From positions 124,001 to 188,000 of the forward strand of contig SNVD02010047.1 of assembly GCA_013180625.2 (NCBI GenBank): a DNA stretch of 64,000 nucleotides, written 5' to 3'. The notes below the pieces were generated by a model. That model was given only the letters and a program-made list of their open reading frames with translations. It was not told the DNA's origin and searched no databases. Position numbers and translations under genes: made by a program. Origin of the DNA: Boswellia sacra. Taxonomy: Eukaryota > Streptophyta > Magnoliopsida > Sapindales > Burseraceae. Below, in pieces: positions 1-12,757 of this stretch (its first letter is position 1; each line of letters begins with the position of its first letter).

Positions 1-2814
1 GGACTTGAATTTTTTCATAGGTATGATTTCTTTTACTAATGAGTTTGATAACATTTTTATCTCTCGTATTTGCTGTGTTCTTGTGTGTTTTTAGATTTCC
101 ATTGACATTTAGAGGTTTATGATTCTTATGTGTTAACTGAAAATTCTACCTTTGGATCTTCATAAGTTCTCACGAAACGAGTCTCTCGGTGAACTGCAGT
201 TAAATTTCAATTTCTTTGTCTGTTATTAAAATAATGCATCATCATTTACTTTTTGTAGATAGCCATGTTATCATTTTTCCTTCCATGAAGAAAATTTGTA
301 ATTCTTTTTCTTTTTCTTTTTCTGTTTTTTTTTTTTTTTAACAACTAATTGAATGTACTTTCTTGAAGGTACCCTTCATTGCATCCTTTTATGTTCAATG
401 AACTGAAATCTATAACTGAGTTGCTTGGCTATGCATCATCTGGTCAATCAGAGGCCAACCTGGTAAATGTTGTGCACCCAAGCTTGTGCCCCATGCTTAT
501 TCTTTTGTCTAGGCTTAAACCTTCAACACTTGCGAGTGAAAGTGGGGATGACCTGGACCCTTTCCTGTTCTTACCATTCATTAGAAGGTGCTCAACCCAA
601 AGCAATCTCAAAGTTCGCGTTCTTGCATCTCGAGCTTTAACGGGCCTGGTATCTAATGAGAAATTGCCTGATGTCCTTCTCAATATTGCATCTGAATTAC
701 CTTGTGTCGAGGACCAACACACAGCTGGTCCTCTTTACTCATTAGACCCTACCTCTAGAACCAACCGAGCTTCCTTCAACTTAATTCATGGAATTCTACT
801 GCAGTTAGGTTCTCTTCTGGATGCTAATTGCAGAAACCTTGGTGATTTCTCAAAGAAGGATCAGATTCTTGGTGACTTGCTCAAGATTCTTCATAGGTGT
901 TCATGGATTGCAAGTCCTGAATTGTGCCTTTGCCCCATCCTCAACGCCTCATTCTTAAGAGTGCTTGATCACATGCTCAGTATTGCAAGAACATGCCATA
1001 AAAGCAAAAGCTTTTATGCCATACGCAATCTACTTTTGGAGTTATGTACTGAGTGCTTAGATGTGGAAGCTTCATATGGGCTGTCATATTACGATCCAAC
1101 AATTGCTGAACTACGGGAGCAAGCAGCCATATCATATTTCAGTTGTGTGTTTCAGGCATCTAAAGAAGCAGTTGAAGAAGTTCTTCAGATGCCACAGAAA
1201 TGTTCTCCACTGGATTTTGAGTTGTCAAAGATACCTGAAATGGAGAATTCTTTTGATGGACTCCTGGAAAGGCTGGTCCGCTCCATGTCAGATTCATCAT
1301 ATGAAGTTCGACTTGCAACTCTGAAGTGGCTGCTTAAGTTCTTGAAATCAACAGAATCAGGGAGCAAGGTCCATGATCTTCCCAACAGTGAAATGCGAAC
1401 CATCTGCAACTGGACAATCACTAACCTGCAACCAACGTTGATGATTTGTTTGGAGTCGGAACGAAATCATAGATGTACAAAGTATATACTGAGGATTCTT
1501 TTCACTTGGAACTTTCTGCAGTTTCAGAAACCCAAGAATGAAATGAGTGCTGAAATAATTTATGTTGGTGGGATGGATTGTGATTCTGTTAGTCAGTTGT
1601 GGAATAGGCTGATGCGCTTATATGAACTCACAAGACATACTAAAACTAAAGAGACTCTCATTAACTGCATGGCAATATGCGTAAGGCGTTTTGCTGATTT
1701 ATTTACTAGCTTGGTCCTTGATGTGGAGAAGAAGAAAGCCATGGAACTCAGTGAGTCAGATGATTCAGCAAGATCAGCTTGGTTACATGCATGCATTACT
1801 GCTTTTGTTCACATAATTAAGCAGCATAGTTCCTCATCAGAGCCAGTGAACATGCGCAAGGCTGCAACTGAATCTATAGTAGCATCAGGTTTGCTGGAAC
1901 AAGCTGACCTTTTGGGATCTAATTTGTTCAACCACCAAAGACCCTCTGAAGACTCATGTTCACATTTTGAACCACAGGAAGCTCTTAATATGTATGCTCG
2001 TCAAGTACTAGAGATATGGTTTGCTTGTATAAAACTACTGGAGGATGAAGATGATGAGATTAGGCAGAGGCTTGCTTTGGATGTCCAGAAGTGTTTTAAT
2101 TCCAAAAGATTCAGAATTGGCTCTTGTGCTGGAGGGGGTCCAACCCAAGTGGAAAAAGTGATTGAATTAAGTTTCGAGTATCTATCTTTTATCTTTGGTT
2201 CCTGGATTGAATATGCTGATTCCCTTTTGCAGTGGGTAATTAATGCAGGGAGCCATGTTGTGTCTGAAGGGGATCTAGTAAGGCGGGTTTTTGACAGGGA
2301 AATTGATAATCACCATGAAGAGAAGCTGTTAATCAGTCAAATTTGCTGCACTCAATTGGAGAAGCTTCCGGTTTTGAAATCTTTAACGATTGGCGGAACA
2401 AAAAGAGATCAAATCAGAAACTATTTACTATGCTGGAGAAAGAGATTTTGCCATGAATTGATGTCATTTGCAAAGGACCAGATTAGCAGGCAGGGAGAAG
2501 TTGATTGGATTGGCGGGGTTGGTAACCACAAGGATGCATTTCTACCATTATATGCAAATCTGCTCGCCTTTCATGCCCTATCAAACTGCATTTTTAACGG
2601 TGAAACTGAGGATATTATGCCTCTGTTCTCCGATGTTGTTGAACTCGGTAAAATTATCGGTCCATTTCTTAGGAACCCTTTGATTCATAACCTGTATTTG
2701 TTAGTACTTAAATTACATGAAAAGAAAATTGGTGCTAGTACTGCTGAGATACCAATTGAGTTTAGACATGAAATTATTTGGGATGGCTTTGATCCCTATT
2801 TTCTTCTTAGATAA
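1..2814 (+). CDS. THADA: THADA/Trm732-like protein, C-terminal part (5' end outside window)
   Basis: Last two exons of a large HEAT/ARM-repeat protein. Bases 1-20 end an exon reading GLEFFH plus a split Arg codon; the intron is 21-368 (gtatga...ttgaag, with a long pyrimidine tract), and the final exon 369-2814 continues YPSLHPFMFNELK in phase, ending at TAA 2812-2814. About 819 residues are visible. Repeated amphipathic helices and blocks such as SNLKVRVLASRAL and SSYEVRLATLKWLL fit the part of THADA C-terminal to its DUF2428 domain. In yeast and animals this family is the partner of the Trm7/FTSJ1 methyltransferase that 2'-O-methylates position 32 of the tRNA anticodon loop; the plant role is inferred from that. 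The start codon lies upstream of the window. Codon 379 is TTG (Leu), an internal residue and not a start. Confidence 0.88.
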
Positions 2815-3882
2815 GATTCAAGGCATTGAAATTGTATAATATCATTTGTAATTCATATCAAATTGCAAAACAATTTTTTGCTACGCCAATAGTTCGATGT
2901 ACCATACGAGCCTCTACCGTATTCCTTTGTCATGCTAATATGTAAAATCTATACTTTTGACCGTGTGTACTTTTGTTACAGCATAACCTAATATTACTTC
3001 CTGATCTTTTTATTTTTAATTTTTTTTCCAGATTATTTCCTCTTATTCTTTTCTATTAAAGACAAAGAACCTTTTGTTTTAAACGGGATTAATTTTGATA
3101 ATATTATCGAATATTTATGTGATTATCCAAATCTCACATAGATTACTTCAGTAGAAGTGAACCGATTTGGGCACTACCGATAGGTATGGATGCTACCAAT
3201 TAACACATACACTTCGGACCTTCTTGGAGAAACGCAAGATATTTTCGACAGAGAAATTGGTCTTCTTCGTTTTCGGAAACATTCTGCCATAGTCAAACAA
3301 GCTCACGTTCATTCATCTGGCTCTGTTTTGATTTCGTAACATATTACCTACCCCTTTATTTCAAAGTCAAAGACATCAATTTCCTTTATGATATTTTTCA
3401 AAGTCATCGAAAACATTTTTGAACATATTTTTTTTCAAGTTCTTTTACGATGGATGGATAAATAAAAATGATTCGACAAATCTGTTAATAGGAACGTAAA
3501 ATAATTTCTTTTACAATTTTACTCTTCTCGATAAATAAGTCGAAGAAAGTCGTCGACAGAAGTTTCTTGGTGATTATAGAACAAATTGCTGATTGATTTT
3601 CTGAACAACTAACATTAAAACAAGAGCAAAACCTCCCAAGTCAGATTAACTTAAAACTCTGATCATCATACATATCCTAAACAGTGTAAAGAATATGATT
3701 TTGGAACAAATCGAATAATCTCAGCAACAATAGCATACGTCGACTGGTCGGTGATTGCATGCTCTTTTTCTTCAGCTTTTCAGCTTTCGTAAACAAGACC
3801 TTTTTCTCTTTCTTCACTCTTGTACAAGGGGAGGAGTCCATCCATTAATGATTGCAACTGGCCAACTGCAGGTCTGGACCAC

Positions 3883-4008
3883 ACTATATCCTCAATTCTG
3901 AAATGCTAATAAGCCAAAGCATGGGATGGATTCAATGTATGCTGTACTATATCCACAATTCTGAAATGATAATAAGCCAAAACGTGGGATGGAATCGATG
4001 TATGCGGT
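3883..4008. repeat. Tandem duplication, two 63-bp units
   Basis: Unit 1 (3883-3945) and unit 2 (3946-4008) both start actatatcc and share the blocks aattctgaaatg and aataagccaaa. They differ at only a few bases. Neither is coding. Confidence 0.9.
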
Positions 4009-4039
4009 AGCTTGTTCCATCGAGGCGTTATAGTCTTCT

Positions 4040-4348
4040 AGCATGCATCATTTAAACGTGATAATTAGTCATGTATCGATTTATTTAATTATTTGTATCA
4101 CGGTATATAATATAGATTTGATATAGGTATGAAATATATCACTCACGTGTTATAATCGTATCATACTTAATTCATAAAATTTACTTAATTATTTAATCTA
4201 ATTATGCATAATATATCATATTCTATATATTTATATCAATTAAAATTAATTTTAGAATATAAATAATTGTTAGTATAAAAAATTATTCAAATAATCATAA
4301 TTTACTATTATGTAAATTTATTTATTTTATAATATAAAATTTTCAGTT

Positions 4349-4386
<38 letters not shown>

Positions 4387-4575
4387 AATTAAGTAAAAAT
4401 TCATATCATTAAATGAGCTTATACGTTAAGTATTGATAAGATATATTTAACTATTCGTGTCACTAAATGGGTTGACGTGTTGAATACCCTCAACACGAAT
4501 TTGATCAATATCAATTTATTAATCGTATATCATATTCGTATCGTATTTGTGTCATGACTCAAATTGCCACCCCTA
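4040..4575. mobile_element. Probable hAT-type MITE
   Basis: The right end, read on the minus strand, begins TAGGGGTGGCAATTTGAG, a terminus typical of abundant plant hAT-derived MITEs, and is followed by repeated motifs around TCGTATCGTATT. The interior is AT-rich and non-coding and contains a (TA)n run. The left boundary is uncertain: a weak TAG start near 4039 has no clear 8-bp target duplication. Confidence 0.5.
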
Positions 4576-5180
4576 CATCCACCATTGTTAACAAACAATC
4601 ATCATTGGGGTTGCAACTTGATGATAGAACCAAACCAAACTTACCTTCTCATAAATGGATGGTTAAACAACTCCATGGGACATAAGACTTTTGACACAAA
4701 ACTAGACATAATTTTTTAGCTATTGATTCATAAAATCCAATAGTTGAGATAGTTGATAAGTTAACAACATTAAATTTGTCGACTTTCAATTTTAATTATT
4801 AGATATGATGAGATCAAAGGTTATATATATATATATATAAGTACTTTACTAAATCACAATAAAATTTTAATAGTCACACTTGGTCCATAAAATGCAAATG
4901 GATGGGAGTTTTATTCATATGGACATTAACCCAAAACAGACCAAGCGGTTATATAGAACAGGTCCATAGCCAGAAACAAAAACTTGGAAAATCTTTAAAT
5001 TGGTAACAACAATTTGAGAAGCTAAAAGATGCATTCAGCATCAGCATGCATCTCTATCTGGTACCCAAAAATAGCTATTATCTCTTGTACCCAAAAAAAG
5101 ATGTCATCTGGTACTTGAAGATCTTTGGCTCATTTGCCATAAGAGAACTCGACAGGAAGCCAGAAATTTTAGCTGTGCAC

Positions 5181-8100
5181 CTAATTACCATCTTTAGCTT
5201 CATTGTCTTGCTCATCATCATCACCATTTTCCTGATAAAAAATTATTATTTAGGCTGTACATGCTATGCAGCAATATGACAAAATAGATCGACATAATAC
5301 ATTGAACACTAAAAATTATTTTGACTAGCCTAATTTGTAGATTTTTAAAGCAATTAAAGTGCTTGAAAAGCAAAGCATGGAAGTGGTCAAGGTGTCTTGC
5401 TAAAGCCTTATCTTGAGGGGATTTGTTTTTTCTTTCGATCAACCTCAACACATGATAGGCACCCAAGTACCATGGAGAACCACACCCCAAAAGCTAGCTA
5501 TTAAGGTGGGAGAGCCAGGCACTTAAATACCCCATCAAGCAGCGCATACTACCCAATGTGGGACTTTGGCATCCCATACTACCAAGGTCCCTATCAATTG
5601 CCCCTCCCCGGAAAGCCGACGTCCCGGCGGCTGCACTCGGCAGCACTTCACTCGGCTCCGTGCCGGTCAGAACCCTCCACCGGTAGCCCTCTCCGGTCCG
5701 TCAAGCACCGGCTCTGATACCAAATGATAGGCACCCAAGTACCATGGAGAACCACACCCCAAAAGCTAGCTATTAAGGTGGGAGAGCCAGGCACTTAAAT
5801 ACCCCATCAAGCAGCGCATACTACCCAATGTGGGACTTTGGCATCCCATACTACCAAGGTCCCTATCAACACATGAAAGTTTGTGTCGATCAGTAGTGTG
5901 AAGATTTTTGAAACTGACCTATAGATTTTCTTGTTTTTTCCACTTTGATGAAAAGCAAGCAAGCACTAGTACTCTTTTAACTTATTAGTTTTCATGTATG
6001 TTCATGCATAAAATTGTTGAAAGGAGGGAAACACCCCTCCACCCCAAATACCATTAACCACTATCTAATTACATAAATTTATATATTCATCCACATGCAG
6101 TAAAAAAATTGTACCACCATTACCTCTTCATCACCTTCATCTCTGTCAGAATCCTCTTCTTCATCAGCCTCCTGCAACAAGTATGACTGTTAGCTTCCCA
6201 AATGAAGCAACAATAAACAACTAAGGACGCTTTCTCTGGAATATTTCCACCATCATGAAAGGAAATGTATGAAGAAAGAGATTACATTATTGAAATACTT
6301 GAGAGGATTGGGCCATAAATCCTCCTTAAGTATATCTGCCACCTGCATTTTCAAGGTGAAAAGATGTAACTAAAGGAGAGTGAAAAATTGAAAAGAATAG
6401 TAGTTCTTTGACTGCACTTGATGTATCATTTTTTCCACCATCTTAATGCACCAACAATTGAACCCAATATTACATAACGTAAGAAGCAGAAAAAGAATTC
6501 ACCTCATCATGAAGCTCAGCAATATCTTTCTGTTCACTTTCACCAAACCAACTAAAGAAGCTGCATTCACAAAATTATCGATGAATGAGCTGAAAACCAA
6601 AGAAAAAGGAAGAGGAAGGGTGGGTTTATTCCTTCATGGAAGCCAATTTCAATGCAGTTTCTTCAACAACATTGTTTTCCAAGTCTAGATTAAATGCGCC
6701 ATTCTATGATTTCCTTAATTCGAGTTATTGCCAAAATTATTTTTATTACTAGTATTATTATCTTATCATGAGTGTTGTCTTGCTGTATGAAAGCCAATAG
6801 CCTTAGATCTTTGCAATGTAAATCACTTGCTAAATACAATAGGGACTGGCCACACCCTTTCAACCAGTGTCCGGTGCCCTGTGTGTAAATCTGCTAATCT
6901 TAAATTAACAACCAATAATAAGAAAGATCACCTCTCTTCTGATAATGGTCGTTTATTTCCTTTTTTCTCGTGATTGACTCCATTAGCAGCACCCTTAACA
7001 AGCTTCAATACATTATCAAATGTTACTGAAAAAGTAAAAACAAAATGAAATATGACCAAGGCACAGGGTAGTACTATTACCATCCCTTCTTTCCACTTAA
7101 TGGTAGTGCCAGTTATCTTATTTGTTCCCTCGTCAAGGAACGCAAATGTTTTTGTCAACTTTGTATTTTCGAAGTAAGGATTCTCATTGAAATGCTGAAG
7201 GTGCAAATCAAAAAGAGAAAAAAAAAAAAAAAAAGGTAGCATTAGCAACAACTCATCATAACAATTTTGAACTATGAAGCAAATTTGTCTCTGTGAAGCA
7301 GAATTCCAATGATGTGAAAAAGAGGTAATGAAACATTACTCTAGCATCTCTAAATAAGAAGTAATATTATTAATTATTAATTACTTATTGTAAACAAGAA
7401 CCGCTAGAGAAACTTACAAATGAGATGGAGTACCCTGATTTCACATCTTTAAAGTCCTCAACATCGAGAGAAGTGACATACTTGAAAATCTGTGAAAAAT
7501 AAAAGAAATAAACCTGTTCAACTAATTACATGAATGAACTTTCATTCCTGACGTGATGAAGGAAAGTTACTATTACTACTTGATATAAGTCACCATAAAT
7601 TTAAACAAAATTTTAGCTATAACCTTTTGGTCTTCCTCAATCAGAAGATCACAGAGAGCAGGATGGCTCATGAACTGCACAGGGTCATAGATAACATGTC
7701 ATTCCAATTCATTCTCGGATTCACCTCAACATAAAAGTTTGGTAATTTTGAAATTTAGTAGGAACTAAAAATTGAGAGCATTATATTAAGCACTAACAGC
7801 AATTAACCAGAAGTCAGGGATAGATTTGATGATTTCGTTTCGCTTGTTATAAACAGGCCTGCGTATCTCATTATATTTCTGCTCCACTTCCAACACTTTG
7901 TCACTGGCTTCTTCATTAACCTTTTGAAATGCAAAAGAAGATACCTCATTCATTTTAAAATTTTGATAAAGAGAACGACTTGTCAAATTAGACTAGGAAT
8001 AGACCTACACTTTATGGAATAACAAAAAATAATCAAAAGCGAAGCCAAAATAAGTTTCATTAACCCCAATTGAGTATTGGGTTCCCTTTTCTCAATCCTC

Positions 8101-8537
8101 AAACCAAAAAAAAAAAAAACTTTCAAACTATAACCTCTTAGTGTTAGAGAAATAAACACCTTGAAGAAAACAATAAAATTACCATCCTTGATCAATACCG
8201 CAACAACGAATTCTAATGTAACATGAATACAATATGCAAACAACAAAATTTTTAACGTAAATAAAATTGGATACATGAATTATGATTATTGCCTTCCTCA
8301 CATTCTCAAAACATTAACAATGTACAATGCATATATGTATACACGTCTGTCAATCTACATGCATGCATCACATAGATAAAGAAGGGGAGGGAGAGGTGAT
8401 GAAAGAACCTTTTCGAGTTCATCTTGGACCTCCTGTAACTTCTCAATCGAGAGAACAAGCTCAGTATCAATATCTATTGCATTTTGATCATCCACTTTCT
8501 CAGCGACCTTTGATTTTTTTCCCTTGTCAGCCACCAT
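5181..8537 (-). CDS. NRP1: NAP1-related protein (SET/NRP1-type histone chaperone)
   Basis: Ten exons on the minus strand: 8409-8537, 7798-7920, 7624-7674, 7418-7489, 7081-7194, 6932-6993, 6503-6560, 6286-6342, 6124-6171 and 5181-5231. They join in frame to 254 residues, the usual length for plant NRP1/NRP2. The N-terminus MVADKGKK leads into a long dimerisation helix (about residues 25-65, ending [11 protein letters not shown]). The NAP/SET earmuff domain follows, with [30 protein letters not shown] and [12 protein letters not shown], and the C-terminus is a short acidic tail ([16 protein letters not shown]). The family binds H2A-H2B in nucleus and cytosol and acts in nucleosome assembly and somatic recombination. 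The last intron (5232-6123) holds a TRIM retrotransposon. Intron 5 ends at TTAAG, which fits the reading frame. Confidence 0.93.
5453..5596 (-). repeat. TRIM 3' LTR
   Basis: 144-bp LTR, the downstream copy relative to the element's minus-strand sense. It is bounded by TG...CA and adjoins the polypurine tract. Confidence 0.93.
5725..5868 (-). repeat. TRIM 5' LTR
   Basis: 144-bp LTR, the upstream copy in the element's sense. It adjoins the tRNA-Met primer-binding site at 5711-5722. Confidence 0.93.
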
Positions 8538-8647
8538 TTGTTTAACCCAAACTTACAGTATCAGTTATATATGGTTTTCTCAGAAAAATGCTGAGAAGCC
8601 AAGAAGGGCCTTGGAACTCAAATCAGCTTGAGGGTTCCAAAGTTACG

Positions 8648-8658
8648 CTATTTATATG
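8648..8658 (-). promoter_or_regulatory. TATA box of NRP1
   Basis: The minus strand reads CATATAAATAG about 113 bp upstream of the NRP1 ATG. Position and sequence suit a plant core promoter. Confidence 0.6.
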
Positions 8659-9429
8659 CTAGTGATGCTTCATTTTGCTGCCACTATTGGTCCCTTAGTT
8701 CGACTAAAATATTATAACATCCAAAATACCTTATAATTTATCTGATTTAATAGATTTATTGATTTGATACTTCCTTTCAACTATTTTATCAATTAGATTT
8801 TTTATTCTTTTATTACAAATTATAAAATTTAAAAAGAAGTTTTTAAATTCAATTTTTGAACATAAATTTAAACACAAATTTTAATTATTGGTTTACTTAA
8901 TTTCATGGTGAAGATAATCTATGAGTTGGTATCATTGAACGTAATTAATTCGATAACATCAATTATCATAATTTTATATAAATAATTAAAAATTATGTTG
9001 AAAAAATAAATCCCAAAATTCTTATGTAGATTGTTGCTTATACAAAAATTCATTTCTCACCGCATCTATTTAATTTGTTTAATTAACTTATCTTAAATTA
9101 AGTTATATATATATATAACTAATATTGGTAAATAAATATTATCTTTCTATCTTGAAAAAGTACAAATTCTATGACTATAAATTTATGGTATATGCGTCCA
9201 TAATTCTAATTAAGAAAAAAAAAAAAACTAAAAGGAATATTCATCTGTCCTCCCCATCATAATTGTGTACGTTCAATATGGACACACAACAATATCTTCC
9301 CTTGCACAATAGGGAAACATAACAGTATACTGTTGCAACATGCTCTCAGTGCCGCATTAATAATAATATTGAAATAAGTCGTAACCTTAATCATCCATAT
9401 TCCGCAAACAAAATTTGTGGTTTTCTCCG

Positions 9430-10012
9430 CTATCTTAGGGATTGAATGTTATTTATCTGAAGTCTGAGAATAAGTTAAATTCAAACTTAATATCTTTTTA
9501 TAATAATTTTTTTTTTACTTGAAACTTAATCTAAGATATTTTTATCTGAATAGAAAAAGCTAAAAATTTTTATATTTTATCTTAATACAAATTTCTAAAT
9601 CATTTATTATCTCTTTAATTCTCTTAAATATTCTTATAAAAATTCATTTAGGTTGTACATAGCCTAATATTTTTAAGTTTGGAACATTATTATTTATTTC
9701 TAATTTTATATTATGATTCTTCATATATTTTTAAAATTATTTTATGGTCATTTAGCTTATTTATATATTAAATTCTTAAAAAAAATAACTTCTTTCCCAA
9801 TTATACACAAATACTTTTATTATTTAATATAAAATCACAAGCAAAAATAATATATATAAATATGGATATATGTGTAAAACTATTAGTTTTAAGACATTTC
9901 AATTCAAGTATTAAAATAAAAAAAATCATATCATTCAGGCTTTTATATTCAGACCTATTCAGATTTCAGTTTAATTCAAACCTATTTAGATTTTAGAAAA
10001 AAAATCGCCCCC
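9430..10012. mobile_element. Dispersed AT-rich element, copy 1
   Basis: This stretch aligns along most of its length, in the same orientation, with 23780-24345. Shared blocks include aaacttaatctaagatattt, tatctgaatagaaaaa and atatatttttaaaattattt. Its right end reads aaaatcgccccc, i.e. GGGGGCGATTTT on the other strand, which resembles hAT-type MITE ends. No ORF is present. Boundaries are approximate. Confidence 0.55.
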
Positions 10013-10910
10013 TTAGCTTTATTACTCATAAATCCTCCATTGACTTCTCTACTATCGTATTGGTTATATAAATGGATTAAAAGCGTAAAATTTGCATAAT
10101 CTCTTATGTGATTTACATAAACTATTTTTACATTGATCATTCTTTTTTTTTTTTAATAAATTAGTTAAGCAAGTTATATGATCTATATGATTATATATAG
10201 ATGGGAAGTAAGCTTACCGACAATAATTGAAATATTAACATGTATGTGTGTGAGAGAGTCTGGTAGATAACCTAGTTACTCAGATTGTGAAAGTCTATGA
10301 CTACGGAAGCCTAGTTTGATATTTGTGTATGTTATTATATTATGTTACTTTATTTGAATTATGATATCTCTCTACCTCATTTCACTTTTTCTTAATTATC
10401 ACAGCTGTAATGTTGATCTCAAAGTTACATGTTCTCTTAATTTCTGATTTTTTATTATTAATAAAGCATCTTATTTGTTGTACTTTAAAAGATATATTAT
10501 CTTTTACATCTAAAAGGTTATTCCATATATCATTAAAAAAAAAAAAACTTAAGAAATCAACATTTAATGTTACCAATTAAATAGCACAATTTTTATTGTT
10601 AGATAAATAGATAGATGATTGAAATTTTAAATAATAATTTACTTTAAAAAAAGGGTAAAAAAATCTCAACCCTTCTATATATTATTGCAGAAGACGAGAA
10701 GTTTTAATAAATATTGCTTAAAATATTAAGAGTAGAGAATTGCATCCATTTTTACCCGTACTCTCTCTTTTACAAATTAGGGTAGATGAATTATTAATAC
10801 TATAATTATTTTACCCATGCTACTATGGAATACCATTTACTCAATACACCGTTTATTATGTTATTTATATCCACACAATTGTAATTTACATTCGTTTTCT
10901 AATTAAGTAA

Positions 10911-11102
10911 CAATAATGCTAGGTATATAACTAAGTTATACAACTTAACTCATACAATATGATACAAATTTACTGAATATAAGTGGACCTTATTTTATTT
11001 ATTAAAAATTAGTTAATTTATTTTTCATTTTTACCGACACAATGAATTTATGTCATGTCACCTTGTATGAGTTAGATTGTATAACTTGATTGTATACGTA
11101 GT
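10911..11102. mobile_element. MITE with imperfect terminal inverted repeats
   Basis: The left arm (ataactaagttatacaactt...) and the right arm (...gattgtataacttgattgtatac) are imperfect inverted copies. The interior is non-coding. It resembles the other short elements in this region. Confidence 0.45.
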
Positions 11103-11868
11103 AGAACCCATTAAGTAATACTATTCTCCTAAATTATAAGAATTTTAGAATCCCGAGTGACGTGATAATAATTCAAAAAGTTACTTTCTATGCCAAGTAA
11201 TAAACATCTACATGATAATTACACATTATTGAGACATATCACTTTGATATAAACAATAAAACTATATATACAATCACTTCATTCAACAATATCCATTTAT
11301 ATGAAGTGTCGCAATCTTTTTAGATGATGGCTGGTTATTTTTTACTTTTTTATTATATTATTATTATTATTGTTATTGTTATTATTTTGCAGATGATATT
11401 ATATAACCTGAAATTGTATAACTTATAGTTAGATTATAAAAAATCATTGTATACAAAGAATTACTCAAATATAAGCTACACCCACATCATAATATTACAA
11501 CTTAAAATTTATTGAACACACCCTTTTAAATTCTAAAAATAACCTGATTTTGGATATATTAATCAGCAATTAAAGCTGACTGTTGCTTTTTATTTATTTC
11601 TTTTGTTTTCCATCTTCTACTGCTCTCACCCTTTTAATACGGGGAAATAACATGCAAACAGAAGATGAGAGGAAATAAGGCTTGAACAAAGAGAAAACTA
11701 GAATCCGAGTCGCAGCAATAAATTTTGAAAGGACAAAGAAATTAATTTAACATTCTAATACTGTTTGATTAATTATATACTTGATGCTAGGCAAATGATC
11801 CAAAACCTAATAAGTTTAAAAGAAACAAACTCTAGTAAATAATTTTTGTTTTTTGAGTTTATTTATAA

Positions 11869-12046
11869 AGTAATGCTACATTTATAACTCATCTACAACC
11901 ATTTTTTATACAACATGAGTTTTTGAAGATATCATTGAATGAATAAAAGAACGAAAATAAATAAATGAAAATAAATAAATGAGATTAAATTAAATGATAT
12001 CGTAAAATATTGGTTATCTATGAATTGTAGGTGTAACATTATTCTT
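11869..12046. mobile_element. MITE, family A copy
   Basis: The left terminus aagtaatgctacatttataa with ctcatctacaaccattt is inverted at the right end (gaattgtaggtgtaacattatt). The same termini recur at 14161-14343 and 18790-18984, which marks a local MITE family. Confidence 0.6.
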
Positions 12047-12630
12047 TTCTATAATGGTTATAAAGTGAGAAGAGAAAACAAGCTAGTCAATATCTAATTG
12101 CAATTTACTTAGTCAAAGACTCGAAATAGTATACATATTTACTATTTTTAGTTTCTCATCACATGTATATATGATAAGAAAACTCACAATAAATATAGAT
12201 GAATTACGTGACAAAATAAAAGTAAGCTTGTCTAAATATGCACCTTAGACACATCATAAGAAAAATAGTTAATAACTCAGATAATACACATGGATGAATG
12301 ATATAACAAAATTAAGAAATTTAATTTATTTAGTGATAAATGAGTTTGATTTCTTTAAGTAGTATGATAGCATTAAATATTTCTCATTTTAGTTTCTTAT
12401 CATGTGCTTTAGACATCTATATGTTAAGAGAAACTTTATAGTTATCTGTATTTTTCTTTTTTTATATAAATCATTGTCGATCTTGTAAAGAAGTGATAAA
12501 TTTCACATTATAACGAAACTGTGAGGAAGGTGCATGAAGAGAAAGGATGGGTTAATTAACCAGAAACGTAAATTTACTTTGTATACAAATTTTATAAGCA
12601 GAATATTATTGATAATTGTTCTGCGTCATC

Positions 12631-12757
12631 GTTGAGATCTCCTGCAACTTCTTCAACAGGCTGAGTATCAACGAGTCAACTTTAGTCTGATCATCATCCT
12701 CCAACTTCTCAGATATATTTGATTTTTTTCCCCCTGGCAGCCACCATTTTGTTCAAA
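12631..12757 (-). pseudogene. Decayed duplicate of NRP1 exon 1
   Basis: On the minus strand an ATG at 12747-12745 opens a sequence alignable with NRP1 exon 1 (8409-8537). It shares the segment encoding the MVA start, the Lys-rich run, the EKLED/DDQ region and a run corresponding to KLQE(V/I). Small indels destroy the reading frame. Similarity continues past the start codon (atggtggc / tttgtt...aaacta). A promoter-like match also exists between about 9238-9310 and 13011-13075 (tcctcc-cat/tat-cataatt and aacaacatcttc/acaatatcttc). No later NRP1 exon was found next to it, so only the 5' end was duplicated or survives. Confidence 0.75.

Larger units (their letters stand above)
2815..5180. other. 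Intergenic region between convergent THADA and NRP1 genes
   Basis: The first part is the likely 3' UTR of the THADA-like gene, which meets the 3' end of the minus-strand NRP1 gene tail to tail. No coding exon was recognised. It holds a 63-bp tandem duplication (3883-4008), a probable hAT-type MITE ending at 4575, a (TA)n run around 4352-4382 and a shorter one near 4825-4840. Confidence 0.7.
5453..5868 (-). mobile_element. Complete TRIM retrotransposon in the last NRP1 intron
   Basis: Two 144-bp direct LTRs (5453-5596 and 5725-5868) look identical base for base. Each starts TGATAGG and ends CTATCA. They flank a 128-bp interior without coding capacity. Target duplication ACACA lies at 5448-5452 and 5869-5873. 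On the minus strand the interior begins, two bases after the LTR, with TGGTATCAGAGC (5722-5711), the primer-binding site complementary to the 3' end of initiator tRNA-Met. It ends with a purine-rich tract, GGGGAGGGG, beside the other LTR. This is the diagnostic layout of a terminal-repeat retrotransposon in miniature. Identical LTRs imply recent insertion or gene conversion. The element is in the same sense as NRP1. Confidence 0.95.

Noticed and set aside
379..381. Start of the THADA-like protein at 379
   Set aside because: The codon is TTG, and the frame continues upstream through a good acceptor at 369 to an exon at 1-20 in matching phase. It is an internal Leu.
444..722. 92-codon antisense ORF over the THADA exon
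   Set aside because: It is the mirror of a conserved coding exon, with no family features and no splice context of its own.
5450..5870. Tandem duplication of an NRP1 intron segment
   Set aside because: The repeats are LTRs: TG...CA ends, tRNA-Met primer-binding site, polypurine tract and 5-bp target duplication identify a TRIM.
6446..6688. 80-codon plus-strand ORF in the NRP1 gene
   Set aside because: It overlaps NRP1 exon 7 on the other strand and shows no protein features.
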